DNA of 64,000 bases from Hydrocarboniphaga sp. GTDB lineage: Bacteria > Pseudomonadota > Gammaproteobacteria > Nevskiales > Nevskiaceae. The stretch spans positions 62,001 to 126,000 of the forward strand of contig NZ_JAQGNT010000051.1 of the NCBI RefSeq assembly GCF_028291725.1, written 5' to 3'. The notes below the pieces were generated by a model. The model saw only the letters and a program-made list of their open reading frames with translations, was not told the DNA's origin and ran no database searches. This document shows, one piece after another, positions 21,432 through 31,100 of this stretch. Every line of letters begins with the position of its first letter. Within the stretch, counting starts at the first letter, position 1. The translations under genes were made by a program, and so were the position numbers.

Positions 21432-23666
21432 ATGAGCCGTAGATTCGACAAAACCCCGCTTGCCATCGCCGTTGCCGGCGCCTTCGGTGCCGCCGCGTTT
21501 GCGTTGGCCCCGACCGTCGCCAGTGCCGCCAAGCCTGTCGCGACCTACGTCGCCGGCGACTTTCACAACCACACGACCTGCTCCGACGGCACCATCTCGA
21601 TGCAGAAGCTGATCAAGAAGGCGACCGACAAGACCCAGACGCCGTGGGGTCTCGACTGGTTCGTGCAGTCCGGCCACGGCGGCAACGGCAACCGCAACTG
21701 CACGCTGGCCGAGGACGCGACCCTGGCTACGCCGGCCTACCCGCTGGCCTACGCGGCTGACGGCATCACCCAGCTGGGCCCGAACACCACCTGGCAGAAC
21801 AGCAATCCTTCCGTCACCCCGAAGGGTTTGGTCTCCGGTTCCGCGCCGAGCCAGAACATGTGGCGCTGGCAGTCGGTGCAGGAAATCCAGTACCCGCTGG
21901 TTGAATACTTCGCTGCTTACCTCGACAAGCCGCTGTTCATCGGCGTTGAAAGCGTGGCCCCGGGTCACGAGCACGTCTCCATGTCCGTGGTCGATGGCCA
22001 GACTCCGAACTCGATCTACACTCATCCGTTGCCGACGACGGCCGGCTACCTGCCCAAGGGCAACGCCAACGCGCTCGCCCAGTGGGAATACTGCTTTGAC
22101 CGCAATGACACCGACACCAGCCGCGGCAACACCGCTGTTGGCAGCGGCATCGGCAACAACTGGGATTGCTCGGTTCCGGGCAGCGCCAATGCCAGTGATC
22201 CGAGCTGGAACGCCACCGCGCAGAAGCTGATCCCCGCCAGCGGCACCGGCACCGGCACCAAGGGCGACGCCAAGTCGAACGAATCGATGAAGTGGCTCGC
22301 GCAGTACCACGGTGACGACAGCTACTACATCCCGGCGCATCTCGAGCGCGCCGGGCCGTTCAACCCGGACGGCAACAACGGCTACAACATCGAGAATCTG
22401 CGCAACTACAACAACATCGCCCCCGACATCGCGTTCGGTTTCGAGACGCAGCCGGGCCACGGTGCATCCGATGCGCGCGGCGAATACACGGTCAACCGCA
22501 ACAACATCGCCGGCGTCAACGTCGACTCCGTGGGCGGCACGACCTATGGCGGCACCGGTGTCTACGGTGCGCAGATCGGCGGCGTCTGGGATGCGCTGCT
22601 CGGCGAAGGCCGCAACTTCTTCTTCTTCGCCAGTTCCGACTGGCACAACCGCGGCATCTTCGGGCCGGACGATCGTCGCTCCAGCCAGGACTTCTTTCCG
22701 GGCGAATATCAGCGCACCTATGTGCTGGTCCAACCCAACGAAAAGGACGGCCGCCTGAAGCCGCAGAGCGTCGTCGATGGCCTGCGCACGGGCAATGCGT
22801 TCGCCGCCGGCGGCCAGCTGATCGACCGGCTGTCGTTCATCGCCTGCTACGGCCTCGACAACAAGAAGGTCAAGAAGCTCGCCGAAAACGCCGCAATGAG
22901 CAACATCGCGGTCGCCAACAGCGCTTGCGCGAACATGGGCCAGCACCTGCAGGTCCCGGCCGGTAGCGATGTGATCGTGGCGATCGTGGCGCGCGATCCG
23001 GACGGTGCCAACTTCTCGCCGTACACGTTCAACAACCCGTCGCTGCAGCAGGTGGGTATCCAGCAGCCGATCAATAAGCCGGTGCTCGATCACATCGACC
23101 TCATCGACGGCCTGGTCACGGGTCTGCGTTCGCCAAGCGGCTCGGACTATGCGGGTGCGTGGCCGGCGGACTGGATCACCAATCCGAACATGGACAACGT
23201 GCCGGCGGCTGCCAAGAACACCACGGCAGCGCTGGTCAAGACCTTCCCCATCGCCGCGGCGAAGACCATCGACGGCGACGCCGAGTTCAAGGTGGTCACG
23301 TACAAGATCAGCGCTCCGACGGCTACGCAGTACATTCGTCTGCGCGGCAGCAACATGCCGGCTTCGGTGCCGTTTGAGACCGACGCCAGCGGCAACCCGT
23401 TGCCGGATCTGCACACCAACAACGGAGCAATCAATCCGACGGTTCCGGGTGGTACGGACGGCCAGCCGGCTGGCGCCAACCTGAAGATCCCCTGCACGGC
23501 GGTCGGCACCACCGAGTACGACGGCTGCCCCTCGCATTTGGGTACGCTCAACGGCCAGAAGATGGTGAGCTACGACGTCGCTGCCTGGTCGGACCTGTGG
23601 TTCTACAGCAACCCGATCTTCATCGAGATCGCCGCGGCACCGGCGAAAGTCGTCGCGCAGAAGTGA
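21432..23666 (+). CDS. DUF3604 domain-containing secreted protein
   Basis: Signal peptide then YVAGDFHNHTTCSDGTISMQKLIKKATDK...VESVAPGHEHVSMSVVDGQ...FFASSDWHNRGIFGPDDRRSSQDFFPGEYQRTYV. Confidence 0.88.
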   Translation: MSRRFDKTPLAIAVAGAFGAAAFALAPTVASAAKPVATYVAGDFHNHTTCSDGTISMQKLIKKATDKTQTPWGLDWFVQSGHGGNGNRNCTLAEDATLATPAYPLAYAADGITQLGPNTTWQNSNPSVTPKGLVSGSAPSQNMWRWQSVQEIQYPLVEYFAAYLDKPLFIGVESVAPGHEHVSMSVVDGQTPNSIYTHPLPTTAGYLPKGNANALAQWEYCFDRNDTDTSRGNTAVGSGIGNNWDCSVPGSANASDPSWNATAQKLIPASGTGTGTKGDAKSNESMKWLAQYHGDDSYYIPAHLERAGPFNPDGNNGYNIENLRNYNNIAPDIAFGFETQPGHGASDARGEYTVNRNNIAGVNVDSVGGTTYGGTGVYGAQIGGVWDALLGEGRNFFFFASSDWHNRGIFGPDDRRSSQDFFPGEYQRTYVLVQPNEKDGRLKPQSVVDGLRTGNAFAAGGQLIDRLSFIACYGLDNKKVKKLAENAAMSNIAVANSACANMGQHLQVPAGSDVIVAIVARDPDGANFSPYTFNNPSLQQVGIQQPINKPVLDHIDLIDGLVTGLRSPSGSDYAGAWPADWITNPNMDNVPAAAKNTTAALVKTFPIAAAKTIDGDAEFKVVTYKISAPTATQYIRLRGSNMPASVPFETDASGNPLPDLHTNNGAINPTVPGGTDGQPAGANLKIPCTAVGTTEYDGCPSHLGTLNGQKMVSYDVAAWSDLWFYSNPIFIEIAAAPAKVVAQK

Positions 23667-23703
23667 GCTGAGCTACAACCGCGTCAAGTTTTGCAAGTAG
23701 GAC

Positions 23704-23745
23704 GGCGCCGCGCGATCAGATCGCGCGGCGCCTTTTCTCGTTTTT
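23704..23745 (+). terminator. Intrinsic terminator/attenuator between DUF3604 and PPIase genes
   Basis: GGCGCCGCGCGATC-A-GATCGCGCGGCGCC followed by TTTTCTCGTTTTT. Confidence 0.8.
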
Positions 23746-23756
23746 GCTTGATCAAA

Positions 23757-24647
23757 ATGCACACCAACCCAATGAACACTTCCCTGCAAGCCACCGCTTC
23801 CGATCGCCCCAAGACCGTGCCGTCGAGCACGCCCCGATTTCCCGCGTGGATGCGCGAGCCCCTGCTTCATTTCGTGCTGCTCGGCGGCGTGCTGTTCGCC
23901 GCCGACCATGTCATCTCCAGCCGCGCCGGCGATCCGCACGTGATCGTCATCGACGAAAAAGTCGATGCCGAGGCACGCGACGTGTTCGAGAAGGCGCGCG
24001 GACGCGCGCCCAACGAGGACGAGCTGTACGCGCTGCGCAAAGTGTGGCTGGACAACGAGGTGCTGTATCGCGAAGGCCTCAAGATGCAGGTGGATCGCGG
24101 CGATCCCGCGATACGCGATCGTGTGATTTTCAAGGCGCTAAGCAACATTGACGCCAGCGTCAAGATGCCGCCGATCACCGACAAAATGCTGAAAGACTGG
24201 CTGGAAAGCCATCGCGACAAATACGACGAGCCGGCACGCTACGACTTCAACGAAGCCGTGCTCAGCGGCGAACGCTCCGAGTCCACTGTGCGGGCCTTCA
24301 CCGAGGCGCTCAACCGCGGGCAGCCGGGTGATTCGCAGGCGGGCCTGCGCGTGTTCACCGGCCGGCCGCTGTCGAATGTCGAACAGAGCTACGGCGCCGA
24401 CTTCGCCAAAGCGCTGGCCGGCACCGCAGCCGGGCACTGGCACGCGCTATCGGCCAAGGACGGCTGGCACGTCGTCCAGCTGACCGTGATCACACCGGCG
24501 AAGGCCGCGGACTTCGACAGTCTGCGCGGCGTGCTGTCGGCGGATCTGACCGACGCCACGCTCGCGGAGCAGCGCAGCGCCGCGGTGCGTGCACTGGCGA
24601 AGGAGTACACCATCAAGGTCGAAAAGACCGAGCCGGCGAAGCCATGA
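23757..24647 (+). CDS. Membrane-anchored parvulin-like peptidylprolyl isomerase
   Basis: WMREPLLHFVLLGGVLFAADHVI...DEKVDAEARDVFEKARGRAPNEDELYALRKVWLDNEVLYREGLKMQVDRGDPAIRDRV... Confidence 0.82.
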   Translation: MHTNPMNTSLQATASDRPKTVPSSTPRFPAWMREPLLHFVLLGGVLFAADHVISSRAGDPHVIVIDEKVDAEARDVFEKARGRAPNEDELYALRKVWLDNEVLYREGLKMQVDRGDPAIRDRVIFKALSNIDASVKMPPITDKMLKDWLESHRDKYDEPARYDFNEAVLSGERSESTVRAFTEALNRGQPGDSQAGLRVFTGRPLSNVEQSYGADFAKALAGTAAGHWHALSAKDGWHVVQLTVITPAKAADFDSLRGVLSADLTDATLAEQRSAAVRALAKEYTIKVEKTEPAKP

Positions 24648-25594
24648 GCCGCGCATTGCGACTGATGCTGCTGGCGCTGGTCGGCCTGTTCGCGCAGGCC
24701 GCTGCGGCGCACGAGATCTCGATGGCCGAGATGTCGGTACGTGAAACCGCACCGGGCGAATTCATGTGGCAGTGGGGCCCCGGCGAAAAGCGCGCTCCGG
24801 AGGATGAACTGACCGCGGTGTGGCCCCAGACCTGCCAGGTGGGAGACGGCGTGCTTCACTGCGGCAAGGACGGACTCAAGGGTACGCTGCGGGTAGCAGG
24901 CGTCGGCAAGACGTTCTCCGCCGCGATGATCAAAGTCAGCTGGATCGACGGCCAGTCGCGCGTCTACACCTTCACCACTGGCCAGACCGAAGCGCATCTG
25001 TACGGCTCCGCCGACGACCGGCGCGGCATGGGTGAGATCGCCAGCGCCTACACGGTGCTGGGCGTCGAGCACATCCTCACCGGCTTCGACCATCTGGCTT
25101 TCGTGCTGTCGCTGCTGTTTCTGGTGGGTTTCAGGCGCCAGCTGCTGCTGACGATCACCGCCTTCACACTCGCGCACAGCCTGACCTTGGTGCTGAGCTC
25201 GCTGGGCTGGCTCACCCTGCGCTCACCGCCGGTGGAAGCCTCGATCGCCCTGTCGATCATGCTGGTCGCCGGCGAGGCCTTGCATGGCGAGCGGACGCTG
25301 ACGCGCCGCTGGCCGGCGCTGGTGGCCTTCCTGTTCGGACTGGTACATGGCCTGGGCTTCGCCGGCGCGCTGAAGGAGATCGGCCTGCCGCAGCAGCATC
25401 TCGCCGTCGCGCTGCTGACTTTCAACGTCGGCGTGGAGATCGGCCAGCTGCTGGTGATCGGCGTGGCGTTCGCGCTGTACCGCTCGTTCGCCCGCTTTCC
25501 GCAGACCGCGCTGGCGCGAACGCCGGCGCTCTATGCGATCGGCGGCGTCGCCGCGTTCTGGTCGATCGGGCGGATCGTCGCGATTTTGTCTTAG
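24644..25594 (+). CDS. HupE/UreJ family protein
   Basis: GVEHILTGFDHLAFVLSLLFLVGFRRQLLLTITAFTLAHSLTLVLSSLG...LFGLVHGLGFAGALKEIGLP; ATGA overlap with PPIase gene. Confidence 0.88.
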   Translation: MSRALRLMLLALVGLFAQAAAAHEISMAEMSVRETAPGEFMWQWGPGEKRAPEDELTAVWPQTCQVGDGVLHCGKDGLKGTLRVAGVGKTFSAAMIKVSWIDGQSRVYTFTTGQTEAHLYGSADDRRGMGEIASAYTVLGVEHILTGFDHLAFVLSLLFLVGFRRQLLLTITAFTLAHSLTLVLSSLGWLTLRSPPVEASIALSIMLVAGEALHGERTLTRRWPALVAFLFGLVHGLGFAGALKEIGLPQQHLAVALLTFNVGVEIGQLLVIGVAFALYRSFARFPQTALARTPALYAIGGVAAFWSIGRIVAILS

Positions 25595-25643
25595 TTTGTC
25601 TCCTTCCCCCGCAGGCGGAGGAAGTAATAAAAATGGAGAGCCG

Positions 25644-26861
25644 ATGAAAAAGCGTACAGATATCGCAAGGCTGTTTGCCGCCGCCACACTGATAGCGGCC
25701 GCGAGCGCTGCCGCTGGCGAGCCGACCGCCGATTATCAGTTCAACGACAGCCTGAGCAGTTCCGCGAACAAGAAAAAGGCACCGCCCCTGGTGCTGCTCG
25801 CCTCGGGCAACACCTATGTGACGACAACCGTCGACGGCGTTGAGCGTCAGGTGCTGCAGTTTCCGTTACATGCCGGCCTGCAGTTGCAGCCGACGACCAA
25901 GCTGGTCGGCAACGGCGACTACACAATCGCCGTGCTGGCCGGGATCGACGACATCAGCGGGCGACGGCGCCTGGTGGATTTCAAGAGCGGCACGTCGGAC
26001 AGCGGGCTCTACGAAGTCAGCGGGACCTTGTCCTTTCCTCCCGCTGCGAACGGCTCCAGCCCCGCGGCCGCGACGCCGGGCGAATTCCACCAGTACGTCC
26101 TTACGCGCAATTCGTCCACCGGCCGGCTCGCCGGCTATCTCGACGGGCTGCCGACTTTTGCGGTGACCGATTCCGGCAACCTGGGCGTCATCGGCCCGGA
26201 GAATGCGCTGCGTTTCTTTTTCGACAACACCACCGACGGAACCACTGGCGAGGACGCGTCGGGACAGGTCGCGCGCATTCGCCTGTTCCCTGCGGAGATG
26301 AATTCCGAAGCCGTCGCGCAGCTGGACTGGATTCCGAACGGCCCGCAGCACGCCTCGACCGTGAACTACACCTACGTGCCCGCGAACACGCCGTTGGTCT
26401 TCGGCGACACCGTGGAGTGGCGCTTCTACGACATCGCGGGACACACGGTGACCGACGAGTCCGGAAGCGGAGCCTTCGACTCGGGCTACGAGACCAAGGG
26501 CGGTGTCTTCACGCAGCTGTTCGATGCCGCAGGCACCTACGATTACGGCTGCTCGTTCCATTCGTCGATGCATGGAACGGTCGCCGTCGCTATGACGGGC
26601 AAGCCGGCCGAGGGCAGTATCTCGACGAGCTTCACGCTGAAATGGGCACTCGCGAAGGCCGCCTCCGGATTCGTCTACGATGTCGAAATCCAGCGCCCTA
26701 GCGATGCTTCGTTTGTCGCGTTCCGCTCCGGCACGAGCAAAAACAAAGTGAGCTTCGTTCCGGATGCCGGCCCCGGCACCTACCAGTTCCGGGCGCGTCG
26801 GCGTTCACTGACATCCGGAGCGATTGCTTATTCCCCGGCGCTGGTCATCCAGGTTTCATGA
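25644..26861 (+). CDS. Secreted protein with LamG-like and cupredoxin (plastocyanin-like) domains
   Basis: Signal peptide; ADYQFNDSLSSS LamG-like N-terminus; VEWRFYDIAGHTVTDESGSG...AAGTYDYGCSFHSSMHGTVAVAM blue-copper-like H...C..H..M pattern. Confidence 0.7.
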   Translation: MKKRTDIARLFAAATLIAAASAAAGEPTADYQFNDSLSSSANKKKAPPLVLLASGNTYVTTTVDGVERQVLQFPLHAGLQLQPTTKLVGNGDYTIAVLAGIDDISGRRRLVDFKSGTSDSGLYEVSGTLSFPPAANGSSPAAATPGEFHQYVLTRNSSTGRLAGYLDGLPTFAVTDSGNLGVIGPENALRFFFDNTTDGTTGEDASGQVARIRLFPAEMNSEAVAQLDWIPNGPQHASTVNYTYVPANTPLVFGDTVEWRFYDIAGHTVTDESGSGAFDSGYETKGGVFTQLFDAAGTYDYGCSFHSSMHGTVAVAMTGKPAEGSISTSFTLKWALAKAASGFVYDVEIQRPSDASFVAFRSGTSKNKVSFVPDAGPGTYQFRARRRSLTSGAIAYSPALVIQVS

Positions 26862-26944
26862 CGATAGCCCGCGGGCCGTTGAAGCGACGTATTGAAACAT
26901 CGGTGTCCCAGACTCCGCGTTTCAAGCCACCACTATTCCGTCCG

Positions 26945-27373
26945 ATGAATCGTTTCGCACTGGCTGTACTCGCGCTCGTCTGCATGCCGATGGTCGAGGC
27001 CGCTGAACCGGGTCCCGGCCCGACCTCGAATCCGAAAACGAAGCACCTTAGCTGCGATGCGCCGGCGATGCCCGGCGACAGTCGCGAGATCAAATGCGCG
27101 GTGGTCGGCACCGGAGCGCCCGGGCAATACCGCTTCGTCGTCAGCTTCCTGGGCGGGCACGACGATACCAGCGCGTCCTTCAAGGCGTTCGAGGACGGGC
27201 AGCCGCTGGTGTGCGACAAGAACAGCAAGCTCAGCCTCTTCGGCGAAGACGGCGAGGTGAGCCTGTTCTGCATGTTCTCGCTGAAGCACGACGCTGGAAC
27301 CGCACACGTCATCTCGTTCTCGGTGCTTTGGAGCCACGCGCAATACGATCGCTTCGAGGTCACGCAGGAATAA
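26945..27373 (+). CDS. Hypothetical secreted protein
   Basis: MNRFALAVLALVCMPMVEA signal peptide; four Cys in mature part; ATG chosen at the signal peptide. Confidence 0.55.
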   Translation: MNRFALAVLALVCMPMVEAAEPGPGPTSNPKTKHLSCDAPAMPGDSREIKCAVVGTGAPGQYRFVVSFLGGHDDTSASFKAFEDGQPLVCDKNSKLSLFGEDGEVSLFCMFSLKHDAGTAHVISFSVLWSHAQYDRFEVTQE

Positions 27374-27428
27374 GGATCCGGAGCGTGCGGCTTCGGCCTG
27401 GTCCACTGGCCTGGCCGTCACTACCACT

Positions 27429-27495
27429 GTAGGAGCGGGTCGTACCCGCGACTGAGGCTTTGAAGAGCACAGTCGCGGGTACGACCCGCTCCCAC
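27429..27495. repeat. REP-like pair, family F (GTAGGAGCGGGTCGTACCCGCGACTG)
   Basis: Head-to-head inverted arms between convergent genes. Confidence 0.8.
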
Positions 27496-27501
27496 AGTGG
27501 G

Positions 27502-27759
27502 CTAGTGGTAAGCGCGCCCGACGTTGAATGTGCCAGCGACGTCGGCGGCCGCATGGCGCGCTGCTTCGATGCCGGCATCGCTTGCGGTTTGCGAGTCGAG
27601 GCTCAGCTGCCAGTTAACGCCATCGTCGCCGGGCGGGATCTCCTGGATCGGCAGCGGCAGTATGACGTAGGGGCTATTGGCGCCGTAGGCGATGGCAAGG
27701 CGGGCGCGGATCGCGCGCTGGATGGTTTCGGCTGAAACGGCTTCGCGCGCAAAGTACAT
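27502..27759 (-). CDS. Hypothetical small protein (85 aa)
   Basis: MYFAREAVSAETIQRAIRARLAIAYGANSPYVILPLPIQEIPPGDDGVNWQLSL...; Pho-box-like site ~100 bp upstream. Confidence 0.6.
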   Translation of the reverse strand: MYFAREAVSAETIQRAIRARLAIAYGANSPYVILPLPIQEIPPGDDGVNWQLSLDSQTASDAGIEAARHAAADVAGTFNVGRAYH

Positions 27760-27854
27760 GACGACACTCCTGGAAAGCGGGGAACCGAAAGCTTTTTCGC
27801 CGGCGACAACATGACCTGCCACTCTGCAGCACCGGTAAAGGCTAAATGCAGAAT

Positions 27855-27872
27855 GTGACAATTGTATGACAC
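27855..27872 (-). promoter_or_regulatory. Candidate Pho box GTGTCAT-ACAA-TTGTCAC
   Basis: Two heptamers at 11-bp spacing; 12/14 agreement with CTGTCAT-N4-CTGTCAY, oriented toward 27502..27759. Confidence 0.5.
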
Positions 27873-28148
27873 AGCCCGCCGCGAACCCCTTTGGCAATGA
27901 TTCCGACATGAACCCGCAACATTGCTCAAGCATCCTGCCCGCTGAAACTCGACAGGCAGTCTCTCCGCACCCGGCAACTGCGGGCGGACGGGGCTCGCCA
28001 GTGGAACGCAGCGGCCACTCGACGCTGCACAGGGGGCCGGCAACGGGCTCTCGTTCTTCGGCCTGTGCCGGAGGCGGGAGTGGGGGATGTCGGCGTGTCG
28101 CGAAGCGGCGGCGCCCGGCGCGCGGCTTTTATCTGAGAGCAGGGCAGA

Positions 28149-31100
28149 TTGGTCAAGCAACCGCGACGCACGCAGGCTACGACGACGCCACGGCCGGACC
28201 CGGCGCGCCTGTCGCCGCGCGGCCTGCTGTGCCGCTACGCGCGCATCAGCGGCATGGGGCTCACGGTCGTCGCCGGCGCGGCGGCCAGCCCGATGGTTTT
28301 CGCGGCGCCGCCGCCGTTCGGCAGTAGCGCCTGGGTTGCCCAGCAGCGGGCAGCGGCGGCGATCGGCGTACCCGCAACCGGTGGCAGCACCACCACACCG
28401 TCGGTCAACTCGCCGATTGCTGTTACCACGCCGCAGCAGGCGCTGCAGAACAGCAGTCGCTCGATGGCCAATCTGTCGCGTGCCGCTGCGGCGATCACCG
28501 CGGCGCAGTCGGCGCAGCTCGCCGCGCGCCAGCTCAGCATCGCGCAGCCGAACCCGCAGGGCGTGGCCGATGGGCTCACCGCTGCCGGCGGTGGCGGCCT
28601 CGTGGTCGATCCGAATGCGGCGCGCGATCTCGCCGATCCGGCCGGCTGCGCGACTTACAGCTGCACCTGGCTCAACGCTCAGCTGCCGACCGATGCGGTC
28701 GATGCCAATGCCCATCACACCGTCACCGTCGAGCAGACCGCCCAGAAGGCGATCCTGAACTGGCAGCAGTTCAACGTCGGCCGCAACACCACGCTGCATT
28801 TCGACCAGAGCGCCGGCACCCAGGCCGACGGCAGCAACAACTGGATCGCGCTGAACCGCATCAGCGGCAGCGCGTCGCCGAGCCAGATTCTCGGCGAGAT
28901 CCAGGCCGAAGGCTCGGTCTATCTGATCAATCCCAGCGGATTTATTTTCGGCGGATCGAGCACGGTCAACGTGCATTCGCTGCTGGCGACCACGCTGAAT
29001 CCGACTTTGGGCGGAAACCTCGGCGCCGACACGTTCGGTAGCAACTACACTTATCTGACCAAAGGCGTGTTTTTCGGCGACGTGTTGCTGCTGCAGCCGG
29101 TCGAGCCGCTGGAGTACACCGACACGCCGGCCGGGCCGGCAACCACTGGCAAGACGGTGCCGATCTCGATGGGCGACATTGAGATCCAGGCCGGCGCAAG
29201 CCTGAAGACCGGCGCCAACGGCTACATGCTGATCGCGGCGCCGACTGTCAGCAATGCCGGCCAGATCGTCGCAGACGACGGCCAGGTGGTGCTCGCCGCC
29301 GGCAGCGGCATGACGATCAACGCCGCATCGACTACGAGCTTGAAATTCACGGTCGCCGCGGGAACGCGGGGGCTCGACGCCAACACGCCGCTGCCGCCGG
29401 GCGAGTTGATAAACACTGGCCTGATCCAGGTGCGCCGCGGCACGGTCGAGCTCGACGGCAGCGATGTCACGCTCGGCAGCACCGCGGTCGAGGGCACCGG
29501 GCTGACGCAGTACAGCACGATCGTCGCGACCACCAGTCTGACGCGACCCGGTGGCATCACCATCAAGGCCGACAACTACGGGGCGCAAGGCTCGGTGTCC
29601 GGTTACACCGGCGTCGTCGACATGCAGGCCGGCAGCGTGCTGGCGCTGCTGCCGGACTACGATGGTGAGACGACAACCTCATCCGCCGCCGCCGATGCGG
29701 CGTTCAAGCGCGGCTCGATCGCGGTCAGCGGCGGATCGATCCGGATGATGGGCGACAGCCTGGTCGAAGCGCCCGGCCAGAACGTGAGTCTGAATGCGAC
29801 TCTGGATGCGATCGCGGCGGGCACTCTGCCGCCGGCGACCGGCATCGGAGGCGCCATTTCCGGCCGCATCTATCTCGACAACGGCGCGGTGATCGACGTC
29901 TCCGGCCTCGCCAACATCGAGCTGGCGATGTCGGCGAACCTGGTGGTCGTGCCGCGTCTGGGCCAGAACGAACTTGCGGATTCGCCGCTGCAGCGCGACG
30001 GCTTTCTGTTCGGCTCGGCGGTCACGGTCGACGCGCGCGAGCACGGCACGCGCGACGACGGCAGCATTTGGTACGGCACGCCGGTCGCCAACGTCAACGG
30101 CTATGTCGAGCTGGTGCCGCGCGGTATCGCCGAACTGCTGCAGGACGGCGGCGCGATCGCGCTGTCGGGGCAGGAGCTGATCGCGCAGAGCGGATCGCAG
30201 CTGAATCTCGACGGCGGCTACATTCATTATCTCGGCGGCTCGATCCAGACTACGCGCCTGCTGGCCGCCAACGGTGCGATGATCGATATCGCCGCTGCCG
30301 ATGCCGACCAGATCTACAGCGGCTTCGCCGGGCAGACCGACGTCGATCATGCCCGCGCGAATCTGACCGAGATCTTCCACAACGGCCTGCTGTCCGGCAG
30401 CAGCTATGAGTCGGACTACATCGAAGGTGGCAACGCCGGCACTCTGAGCCTCTCGCTGAGCGGCTACTACGCCAGCGACTACACGCCCGTGGGCTATACC
30501 CAGGTCCTCAACGGCAGCCTTTCGGCACGGGCCTACGCGGGCCGGCATCAGGTCGCCGACGGCGAGATTCCATCAGGCGGCAGTTTTCAGATAGGCAAGA
30601 TCGGCGGCGGCAGCGACGCCGGCGGCGCATCGATCAGTGGTGCTGCGCTGAGCTATCTGATCGTTGATCAGGCGACGCAGCTGGGTTCGATCGCGAGCCC
30701 GTTCGAATACGACACTGTAATGCCCTCGGCGGACAGCAGCGTTGCCGATCCCTGGAATCATCCGGAACTCGCGGTCTACTGGAGCGAAGTTTCCGGCGAG
30801 CAGCTCGCCGGTGGCGGCTTCTCGTCGGTGTCGCTGGTCACCAGCGGCGTGATTCGCGTCGAGGAATCCGGACTCAGCGTTCAGCCCGGTGGCTCGATCA
30901 GCTTGACCGGTTCGGTGGTCACGCTGGCCGGCGATCTTATCGCGCGCTCCGGGCAGATCAACATCACCGCGATCGGCCAGACCGCGAACAGTTCCATGTT
31001 GTCGCAGTTCACCGGCGCGTCGATCTTCGTGCCGGCCGGCGACGCGAGCGGCGCTGCACTGCGAGGCAATATCGAGGTGCTGCGCGGCGTCACCCTGAGC

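Noticed and set aside
21426-23537. 703-aa minus-strand ORF opposite the DUF3604 gene
   Set aside because: High-GC antisense shadow; low-complexity V/A/G/R composition with no recognisable domain, while the plus strand encodes a clear secreted protein
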